A stretch of 40,417 nucleotides of DNA from Pseudomonas syringae. GTDB taxonomy: Bacteria > Pseudomonadota > Gammaproteobacteria > Pseudomonadales > Pseudomonadaceae. The translations under genes were made by a program, and so were the position numbers. Shown piece by piece: positions 24,292 to 30,862 of the stretch (within the stretch, counting starts at the first letter, position 1; every line of letters begins with the position of its first letter). The notes below the pieces were generated by a model that saw only the letters and a program-made list of their open reading frames with translations, ran no database searches and had not been told where the DNA came from. The stretch covers positions 1 to 40,417 of the forward strand of contig NZ_WKCB01000053.1 of NCBI RefSeq assembly GCF_021606685.1, written 5' to 3'.

Positions 24292-25455
24292 ATGACCCCC
24301 ACCCTCCCATACTGGCGCCTCTCCAGCTTCTACCTGTTCTACTTCGCCCTGCTCGGTGCAACAGCCCCATTCCTGGCGCTGTACTTCGACCACCTGGGGT
24401 TCTCCAGCGCGCGCATCGGCGAGCTGGTGGCCATCCCCATGCTGATGCGCTGCGTGGCGCCCAACCTGTGGGGCTGGCTGGGCGACTACACCGGCCGGCG
24501 CCTGGCCATCGTGCGCTTTGGCGCGGTGTGCACCCTGGCGAGTTTTTCACTGATCTTCGTCAGCCACACCTACGCCTGGTTGGCACTGGTGATGGCGCTG
24601 CATGCGTTTTTCTGGCACGCGGTACTGCCGCAGTTTGAAGTGATCACCCTGGCGCACCTGCAAAAACAAACCTCGCGTTACAGCCAGATCCGCCTGTGGG
24701 GCTCCATCGGCTTCATCCTCACCGTGGTGATCATGGGTCGGCTGTTCGACTGGCTGAGCCTGGACATTTACCCGGTGGTGGTCGTGGTAATCATGGCCGG
24801 TATCATCGGCGCCAGCCTGTGGGTGCCGAATGCGCAACCCGTCAGCCATGGCAACCGCCTGGCGGGCGATGGTTTTCTCAAGCAATTGCGCAGCCCCGGC
24901 GTACTCGCGTTTTATGCGTGTGTGGCGTTGATGCAAATGAGCCACGGCCCGTATTACACCTTTCTTACCCTTCACCTCGAACACTTGGGCTACAGCCGTG
25001 GTGTGATCGGCCTGTTGTGGGCGCTGGGGGTGGTGGCGGAAGTGCTGATGTTCCTCGGCATGAGTCGCATCCTTGCGCGGTTTTCGGTGCGCCGGGTGCT
25101 GTTGGCCAGTTTCCTGTTAGCGGCGCTGCGGTGGCTGCTGCTCGGTTCGTTTGCCGAATTTTTCTGGGTGCTGTTGCTGGCGCAAGTGATGCACGCCGCC
25201 ACCTTCGGCAGCTTCCACGCGGCCGCCATCGCCTTTGTGCAACGCAGTTTTGACGATAAACAACAAGGCCAGGGCCAGGCGCTCTATGCTGCACTGGCCG
25301 GCACCGGGGGGGCATTGGGCGCCCTGTATTCAGGTTACAGCTGGAACCTGTTGGGCCCGACCTTCACCTTTAGTATGGCCAGCGTCGCAGCGTTGGCCGC
25401 TGCCGTTATCATTGGTCTTCGATTGCAAGAGCAGAACCAAGGAACCCTTCAATGA
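24292..25455 (+). CDS. MFS transporter, HcaT-like
   Basis: This 387-residue protein is a 12-segment major facilitator transporter of the HcaT-like (MFS_1_like) group. It begins MTPTLPYWRLSSFYLFYFAL and GATAPFLALYFDHLGFSSARIGEL, and carries the mid-loop GDYTGRRLAIVRFG between segments 2 and 3. The ATG at 24292 fits relatives but has no Shine-Dalgarno sequence. The preceding bases belong to a REP-like repeat, and an upstream TTG in frame would translate the repeat itself. The stop overlaps the acireductone-dioxygenase-like start by 4 bases (ATGA). The substrate is unknown. Confidence 0.87.
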   Translation: MTPTLPYWRLSSFYLFYFALLGATAPFLALYFDHLGFSSARIGELVAIPMLMRCVAPNLWGWLGDYTGRRLAIVRFGAVCTLASFSLIFVSHTYAWLALVMALHAFFWHAVLPQFEVITLAHLQKQTSRYSQIRLWGSIGFILTVVIMGRLFDWLSLDIYPVVVVVIMAGIIGASLWVPNAQPVSHGNRLAGDGFLKQLRSPGVLAFYACVALMQMSHGPYYTFLTLHLEHLGYSRGVIGLLWALGVVAEVLMFLGMSRILARFSVRRVLLASFLLAALRWLLLGSFAEFFWVLLLAQVMHAATFGSFHAAAIAFVQRSFDDKQQGQGQALYAALAGTGGALGALYSGYSWNLLGPTFTFSMASVAALAAAVIIGLRLQEQNQGTLQ

Positions 25456-25982
25456 GTTATGTCGCCGTCTACCCCGTCACTTCACCGGATACCCCGAACA
25501 AGGTCCTGACCCATTTCGACGACATCGCCGCAACCCTCGCCGACCACGGCGTGCGGTTCGAGCGCTGGGCGCCCGCACCGATTGAGCAGGGCGCCAGCGA
25601 CGCGCAGTTGATCGCGGCGTACCAGGCGCAGATCGACGCCCTTGGCTACGCAAACGTGGAGGTGCTGCGCGTGACGCAGGAGCACCCGCAGAAAGACGAA
25701 CTGCGTGCCGGCTTCCTGGATGAGCGCCGTTACAGCGAAGATGACGTGCGTTTCTTTATCGCGGGCCAGGGCCTGTTCACCCTGCACATCGGCGACTACG
25801 TGTATGCCGTACGCTGTGAGAAAAACGACCTGCTGGTGATTCCTGCCGGCATGGCGCATTGGTTTGATCTGGGCGAGAACCCTCACGTCATTGCGCTGCG
25901 GCTGTTTAATACGGCGCTGGGCGGGGTGCCCGAGCTGACCGGCAACGATATTGCCCGGCGTTTCCCTGGATTGGACGACTAA
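25452..25982 (+). CDS. Acireductone dioxygenase homolog lacking metal ligands
   Basis: This 176-residue protein is clearly a cupin of the acireductone dioxygenase (MtnD) family: VRFERWAPAPIEQGAS, DDVRFFIAGQGLFTLHIGDYVYAV, CEKNDLLVIPAGMAHWFDLGENP. However, the metal-binding HxHxxxE motif of the family is replaced. The aligned positions read Arg 92, Tyr 94 and Asp 98 (DERRYSEDDV), and only the fourth ligand, His 136, remains. The usual Fe or Ni site for methionine salvage is therefore unlikely to form. Its ATG overlaps the MFS stop by 4 bases, implying joint expression. No mtnB or mtnC gene is next to it, unlike the P. aeruginosa arrangement I remember. It may be a repurposed or ligand-binding paralog. 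Confidence 0.85.
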   Translation: MSYVAVYPVTSPDTPNKVLTHFDDIAATLADHGVRFERWAPAPIEQGASDAQLIAAYQAQIDALGYANVEVLRVTQEHPQKDELRAGFLDERRYSEDDVRFFIAGQGLFTLHIGDYVYAVRCEKNDLLVIPAGMAHWFDLGENPHVIALRLFNTALGGVPELTGNDIARRFPGLDD

Positions 25983-26192
25983 TTGCGGCGTATTAGAAAC
26001 TTCAAGTCATACGATTTGGAAGTTGTTGTGGGAATAGGCTCAAGCTTCTGTAGGGCTGCGCTGATTATGTTGAGGCCTGCACCTTAATAGCAGTCGTTAT
26101 GTAACTCTCTTGCTTGTCGATGTTTATGTCACCTGTCAATAGGAGGAATCCGATTGGTGATAGGGCGTCAGTCAATAAAAGGGAGAGAACTA

Positions 26193-26462
26193 ATGAGAGG
26201 CCCCAAGGAGTCTTACGCCACGCTGTATTCCTTACCCAACACGGTCAGACGGCGCCTGAGCTTGTCCGGTAAGCCGCTGACTCCCACGGAGTTGGAGATA
26301 CTGCGCTGGGCCTCGGAAGGCAAGACGGTCTGGGAGATCAGCCAGATACGGGCCACGTCCGAAGCCACGGTGAAGTTCCACTTGCGCAATATCTACGGCA
26401 AGTTGGACGTGACCAACCGCGTGCAGGCGATGAACGAAGCGGCACGCCAGGGACTGTGCTGA
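26193..26462 (+). CDS. Stand-alone LuxR-type HTH regulator
   Basis: This 89-residue protein is essentially one LuxR/GerE-type DNA-binding domain (about 28-85): LTPTELEILRWASEGKTVWEISQIRATSEATVKFHLRNIYGKLDVTNRVQAM. It resembles the DNA-binding end of quorum-sensing LuxR proteins, but there is no acyl-homoserine-lactone domain. The ATG at 26193 has GGGAGAG 5 bases upstream. A GTG/TTG start near 26154-26157 with a perfect AGGAGG at 26141-26146 would add 12-13 residues and cannot be excluded. The 200 bases upstream are noticeably A/T-richer than their surroundings. It ends at a strong terminator shared with the DUF3509 gene. Confidence 0.85.
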   Translation: MRGPKESYATLYSLPNTVRRRLSLSGKPLTPTELEILRWASEGKTVWEISQIRATSEATVKFHLRNIYGKLDVTNRVQAMNEAARQGLC

Positions 26463-26468
26463 GCCCAT

Positions 26469-26508
26469 AAAAAAGGCCGCGACGCTCATGGGCGTCGCGG
26501 CCTTTTTT
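26469..26508. terminator. Bidirectional terminator between luxR-like and DUF3509 genes
   Basis: GGCCGCGACGC (26475-26485) pairs perfectly with GCGTCGCGGCC (26492-26502), flanked by six A and six T. It serves the two convergent genes. Confidence 0.92.
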
Positions 26509-26519
26509 GTACCAATCAT

Positions 26520-26798
26520 TCAGGCCGAATGGTAGGTCGGCAGGGCAAAGCGGTTCTGGCTTTGCAGCATCGAAATCTGCGGCAGGTCACTGGCTTGTTC
26601 GGCCAGGTCACGGCGAATGGCGCTGATCACCCACGTCAGTTGATCGGCAGTGTGCAATTGCTGGTACGAAATCGAACGCTTGACCTGCTTGCCTTCGCTG
26701 TTGCGCAGGGTCAACAGGATGCCGCCGTCCGGACGTGGCTGGGTGGTGACGTCGTAGTTGGAAAATACTGAAGCGAATTTATCTTGGATCAGGCTCAT
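26520..26798 (-). CDS. DUF3509-family protein
   Basis: This 92-residue protein matches the Pseudomonas DUF3509 family. It begins MSLIQDKFASVFSNYDVTTQ, followed by PDGGILLTLRN and the SYQQLHTADQLTWVISAIRRDLA helix. No function is known. It has no signal peptide or membrane segment and is probably cytoplasmic. The ATG at 26796-26798 is the only sensible start. It stands alone between a shared terminator and an A/T-rich upstream region, so it has its own promoter. Confidence 0.85.
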   Translation of the reverse strand: MSLIQDKFASVFSNYDVTTQPRPDGGILLTLRNSEGKQVKRSISYQQLHTADQLTWVISAIRRDLAEQASDLPQISMLQSQNRFALPTYHSA

Positions 26799-27193
26799 GT
26801 CTATCAGCTCCGTTGGCTCAAGTTGGCAAGCATGGAGTGATAGGTGCAGTGATTGTGCCAGCTAGTAACTATTAAAAATATCGTTATAAATCAATAGTTT
26901 ACAAAATGGCGAGATTTTCGGTTTCGTGCAATTTGCATGAATGGCCATCATGCATCCTGCATTTTGCGCTGTTTTCCCCGGCACAATCGCCTCGCGCTTA
27001 TTCTTGAAGACTGCCTTCGCGCGGCTAAATTCCTTTTTTCAGCGGTCGCCTATCGGGATACAAAACTTTTCAAATCCCGCGTGTACAGCCGCAGAAGCGC
27101 TGACGTACTTTCCAGCAATGCATTCTGCCTTCGCGCCAAGGGCGTACCGATGCTGCTGGATTCTACGAAGAATAAGAAAAAGGACGTTCCGCC
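26799..27193. other. A/T-rich divergent region upstream of DUF3509 and acyl-CoA synthetase genes
   Basis: This 395-base gap has two short inverted repeats: AACTATT/AATAGTT at 26867-26899 and GCATGA/TCATGC at 26935-26953. The part near 26860-26910 is unusually A/T-rich for this genome and probably carries the DUF3509 promoter. The acyl-CoA synthetase ribosome site AAGGA lies near 27180. I see no convincing gene. Confidence 0.45.
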
Positions 27194-29020
27194 ATGAGCC
27201 CACCGCAAAACGACATGATCACCTGGAGCATGATGCTGCGTAAGGTGCCCGCCATTGTTCGCGCCTTGCCACGGGTAGTGCGCGGCATGCGCGCAGCCAA
27301 TGTGACTGACCCCGGGCAACCCTGCGGGTTGGGCTGGCACTTTGAGCAGGCCACGCTGCGTAACCCGGATGGCGCCGCGTTGCTCTACGGCGACCAGGTC
27401 ATCAGCTACCGCGAAGCCAACCAGCGCGCCAACCGCCTGGCCCATCACCTGCAGGCCCAGGGCATCGGCAAGGGCGACGTGGTGGCGCTGTTTATCGAAA
27501 ACCGCCCCGAGCTGTTGCTGAGCGTGTTGGCGGTGGCCAAGCTGGGCGGTGTCTGCGCGATGCTCAATACCGCGCAAACGCACAACGCGCTGATACACAG
27601 TCTGAACCTGGTGAGCCCGGTGGCCATTGTGGTGGGCGCGGAGTTAGTCGCCGCGTATGACGCCGTGCGCGATCAGGTCCGGATCCCGGCGCAGCGCACC
27701 TGGTTTATTGCCGACCAACAGGCCTGCGCGCCGCCCGAGGGCTATGTCGACTTGCTGGCCGCCAGCGTCGAGTGCCCGCCGGACAACCCCGCCAGCAGCG
27801 CGCACATCTATTTCAACGACCCGTGCTTCTACATCTACACGTCCGGCACCACCGGCCTGCCCAAGGCCGGCATCATGAAACATGGGCGCTGGACCAAAAC
27901 CGCCGTGAGTTTCGGCAGCATTGCCCTGGACATGGGCCCGGACGACGTCCTGTATTGCACCTTGCCGCTCTACCATGCCACCGGCCTCTGCGTGTGCTGG
28001 GGCTCGGCGATTGTGGGGGCGTCGGGCTTTGCCATCCGCCGCAAGTTCAGCGCCAGCCAGTTCTGGGACGATGCGCGCAGGTTCAAGGCGACCACTCTCG
28101 GCTATGTCGGTGAGCTGTGCCGCTACCTGCTCGATCAGCCCGCCAGCCCCGGCGACCGGGATAACCGCGTGACCAAGATGGTCGGCAACGGCCTGCGCCC
28201 CGGGGTATGGGCGCAATTCAAGGCACGCTACGGCGTGGAGCATATCTGCGAGTTGTACGCGGCCAGTGATGGCAACATCGGCTTTACCAACGTGCTGAAT
28301 TTCGACAACACCATCGGGTTCTGCCTTCAGCACTGGGCGCTGGTGGACTACGACCACAGCAGCGGCGAGCCAGTGCGGGGCGACGAGGGTTTCATGCGCA
28401 AAGTACAGACCGGCGGGCAGGGCCTGTTGCTGGCGCGGATCGATGATAAGTCGCCGTTCGACGGCTACACCGACCCGGAAAAGAACCGCAAGGTGATCCT
28501 CACCGACGTGTTCGAAAAGGGCGATCGCTACTTCAATACCGGTGATTTGTTGCGCAGTATCGGCTTCGGTCATGCGCAATTCGTTGATCGGCTGGGGGAT
28601 GCCTACCGCTGGAAGGGCGAAAACGTCTCCACCACCGAGGTCGAGAATGTCCTGTTGCAGCACCCGCAGATCGCCGAAGTGGTGGCCTATGGCGTCGAGA
28701 TCGAAAACACCAATGGCCGTGCTGGCATGGTTGCCATCACCCCGAGCGAGTCGCTCGCCGCCCTGGACATGCGCGAGTTGCTGCAATTTGCCCACGGCCA
28801 GTTGCCGCATTACGCAGTGCCGCTGTTTCTGCGGATCAAGGTGAAGATGGAAACCACCGGCACGTTCAAATACCAGAAGGTGAAACTCAAGGAAGAGGCG
28901 TTCGACCCCGGCAAGGCTGGCAACGACCCGCTATATGCCTGGCTGCCGGGTACCGATTGCTACGTGCCGGTCACCGGGCAATTGCTGGCGCAGATCCAGG
29001 GCGGCGAGTTCCGCTATTGA
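27194..29020 (+). CDS. Long-chain fatty acyl-CoA synthetase (FATP/VLACS type)
   Basis: This 608-residue protein is an AMP-forming acyl-CoA synthetase of the long/very-long-chain (FATP-like) group. The ATP-binding loop YIYTSGTTGLPKAG lies at about 213-226. The mid-domain has LYCTLPLYHATGLCVCWGSAI, and the C-terminal part has YFNTGDLLRSIGFGHAQFVDRLGDAYRWKGENVSTTEVE, including the conserved Gly-Asp and Arg. KMETTGTFKYQKVKLKEE near the end contains the usual catalytic-lysine region. The ATG at 27194 follows AAGGA. It activates fatty acids for uptake or lipid metabolism. A small ankyrin protein is encoded 95 bases downstream. Confidence 0.92.
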   Translation: MSPPQNDMITWSMMLRKVPAIVRALPRVVRGMRAANVTDPGQPCGLGWHFEQATLRNPDGAALLYGDQVISYREANQRANRLAHHLQAQGIGKGDVVALFIENRPELLLSVLAVAKLGGVCAMLNTAQTHNALIHSLNLVSPVAIVVGAELVAAYDAVRDQVRIPAQRTWFIADQQACAPPEGYVDLLAASVECPPDNPASSAHIYFNDPCFYIYTSGTTGLPKAGIMKHGRWTKTAVSFGSIALDMGPDDVLYCTLPLYHATGLCVCWGSAIVGASGFAIRRKFSASQFWDDARRFKATTLGYVGELCRYLLDQPASPGDRDNRVTKMVGNGLRPGVWAQFKARYGVEHICELYAASDGNIGFTNVLNFDNTIGFCLQHWALVDYDHSSGEPVRGDEGFMRKVQTGGQGLLLARIDDKSPFDGYTDPEKNRKVILTDVFEKGDRYFNTGDLLRSIGFGHAQFVDRLGDAYRWKGENVSTTEVENVLLQHPQIAEVVAYGVEIENTNGRAGMVAITPSESLAALDMRELLQFAHGQLPHYAVPLFLRIKVKMETTGTFKYQKVKLKEEAFDPGKAGNDPLYAWLPGTDCYVPVTGQLLAQIQGGEFRY

Positions 29021-29115
29021 TTCTGGCTATAAGGGCTTTTGGCAAAAAAGCCATGACAGTGGGGAACTCCATAGCGACACTGGGCGCCATATACAGCACC
29101 AGAAAGGAGCCCCAC

Positions 29116-29631
29116 ATGTCTGACCAGCCTAAACAAATGACCCCCGACGAAGCCGCCGAGTTTGCCGAGCAGGTCTTCGACGTGGCCCGCAAAGGCGACG
29201 CTGCGATGCTCGCAGCCCTCCTGGCTAAAGGCTTGCCTGCCAACTTGCGCAACCATAATGGCGACACCCTGCTGATGCTCGCGGCCTACCACGGCCACCC
29301 CGAGGCAGTAAAAGTGCTGCTGGAGTTCAAGGCCGACCCGCTGATCGCCAACGACAAGAACCAGTTGCCGATTGCCGGCGCTGCGTTCAAGGGCAACCTG
29401 GCGGTGGTCAAGGCGTTGATCGAAGGCGGCACGCCGGTGGAAGCCGCATCCTCCGATGGCCGTACTGCGCTGATGCTGGCCGCCATGTTCAATCGCGTTG
29501 AAATGGTCGACTACCTGCTCAGCCAGGGCGCCAACCCCAAGGCCACCGATGCCCAAGGCGCCACCGCGCTGACGGCAGCGAACACCATGGGCGCTGCGGA
29601 TACGGCGGCGCAGTTGCAAAAACTGGTGTAG
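29116..29631 (+). CDS. Ankyrin-repeat protein
   Basis: This 171-residue protein consists of an N-terminal helix (MTPDEAAEFAEQVFDVARKG) and about four ankyrin repeats. Examples are NGDTLLMLAAYHGHPEAVKVLLEF, LPIAGAAFKGNLAVVKALIEGG, GRTALMLAAMFNRVEMVDYLLSQG and a final partial GATALTAAN. There is no signal peptide. The ATG at 29116 has AAAGGAG 6 bases upstream; an open frame to 28957 overlaps the previous gene and is not used. Ankyrin proteins of this size usually bind another protein, and the partner here is unknown. Confidence 0.9.
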   Translation: MSDQPKQMTPDEAAEFAEQVFDVARKGDAAMLAALLAKGLPANLRNHNGDTLLMLAAYHGHPEAVKVLLEFKADPLIANDKNQLPIAGAAFKGNLAVVKALIEGGTPVEAASSDGRTALMLAAMFNRVEMVDYLLSQGANPKATDAQGATALTAANTMGAADTAAQLQKLV

Positions 29632-29672
29632 GCTTTGCGCCCTCGAAAACCAGCCCGCTACAGGATCGCCCC

Positions 29673-30203
29673 ATGAAAACCACCCTCGTCGAACTTATCA
29701 GCAAAATCAGCGCCGGGGTCATGGGGGAAGACGAGGTGGCGCGCATCGCCGATGAGGCCGCCCAGGCCTATGCTGACCCGGCGGCATTCCTGGCGGCCAA
29801 CCCGGATATCAATTACGACGACACCTTCCCGATCCCGCTGGGTGAGTGGGTGGTGGTAGGCAGCCTGCCGGACACGGTGCTGTTCCAGGCGGACACCTAT
29901 GCCGACCTGTTTGCGCAGATCGTCGCATCGTTCGGCCCGGGCGTGGCCTTCAACCTCAAGCCCAAACAATTGGCCAAGACCGAAGACCTCACAGCGCTCA
30001 ATCGCATCCAGATCCAGATGAGCGCCCTCAGCCCGGAAGACGGCGGCTACGTGCTGCTCAACTTCAGCCAACTGCTGGATGACGAAATCCAGGCGGTGCT
30101 GGTCTACGGCAACGACTTGCCGCGCGTGCTGGCGTTGTGCGCCGAGGTCGGTATCAAGGCCGAGCCGTCGCTGGAAGCCCTCAAGGTGGCGGTCCACGTC
30201 TGA
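29673..30203 (+). CDS. Conserved-looking cytoplasmic protein of unknown function
   Basis: I do not recognise this 176-residue protein. It is acidic, soluble and without a signal peptide or membrane segment. It starts with a helical part (LVELISKISAGVMGEDEVARIADEAAQAY), followed by mixed alpha/beta sequence with PIPLGEWVVVGSLPDTVLFQAD and GGYVLLNFSQLLDDEIQAVLVYG. The ATG at 29673 has AGGA about 6 bases upstream, and codon use matches its neighbours, so it is very likely a real gene. It follows the ankyrin gene by 41 bases and may share its transcript. Confidence 0.75.
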   Translation: MKTTLVELISKISAGVMGEDEVARIADEAAQAYADPAAFLAANPDINYDDTFPIPLGEWVVVGSLPDTVLFQADTYADLFAQIVASFGPGVAFNLKPKQLAKTEDLTALNRIQIQMSALSPEDGGYVLLNFSQLLDDEIQAVLVYGNDLPRVLALCAEVGIKAEPSLEALKVAVHV

Positions 30204-30270
30204 AATAAAACGGAACCCCTGTCAGGGCTGACTATCCTACAAGTGCATGCCCTCACTTAGGAGCGACACC

Positions 30271-30462
30271 ATGGGTTCCACCTTCAATGGCTTGATCGGC
30301 CTGATCATTCTCGCGCTGGATATCTGGGCGATCATCAATGTGTTCAAAAGCGGCGCAAGCACGGGCGCCAAAGTGTTGTGGATCCTGTTGATCCTGCTGC
30401 TGCCGGTGCTGGGCCTGATCATTTGGGCGATCGCCGGGCCGCGCGGCAACGTGCGGATCTAA
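30271..30462 (+). CDS. Small PLDc_N-type membrane protein
   Basis: This 63-residue protein has two hydrophobic segments (LIGLIILALDIWAIINVF and VLWILLILLLPVLGLIIWAIAGPRG). The WILLILLLPVLGLIIWAIAGPRG part is typical of the PLDc_N domain, found before phospholipase D domains in cardiolipin synthases and also alone in small proteins. The ATG at 30271 has TAGGAG 8 bases upstream, while an ATG at 30247 has none. The function of stand-alone versions is not known. Confidence 0.85.
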   Translation: MGSTFNGLIGLIILALDIWAIINVFKSGASTGAKVLWILLILLLPVLGLIIWAIAGPRGNVRI

Positions 30463-30862
30463 GCGCCTCACTCCTTCTGGAGTGGGCACAGTAAGAAGTG
30501 TGGGAGGGGGCTTGCTCCCGATAGCGGTATGTCAGCCAGCCTATGGGTAATGACACGCCGCCATCGGGGCAAGCCCCCTCCCACATGGGTTTCTGCCTAT
30601 CTCGGAATTTTGTGTATCGAAACTGTTCGCTGCACAGAATTTTCACATTCCATCCAAGACAATCCGCCGGCTTTTATCTGCCTGCCAAGGCTCTATCCAG
30701 AGGCGAGGCAGGGGTGCACGTTCAGTAATTAATAGCCTTGCCGGCCTTGATCGGGCACCATTTGCGCCACCGCGTTAACCGCCTACCCCAGTCTGCCTGG
30801 GCGAGGGACGGACGCCGCCGCATTATTTCGCAACTTAAACTTCCAATGGGTCCTGAAACGAC
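30463..30862. other. Intergenic region with REP doublet before the LtaS-like gene
   Basis: This 400-base gap holds the REP doublet listed separately and about 275 bases upstream of the phosphoglycerol transferase gene. That part has no convincing reading frame and only vague promoter-like sequence. Confidence 0.5.
30499..30585. repeat. REP doublet (GTGGGAGGGGG type)
   Basis: Inverted cores TGTGGGAGGGGGCTTGCTCC and complement enclose about 30 unique bases. The right arm has lost one base in the GGGGC run. Confidence 0.9.
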
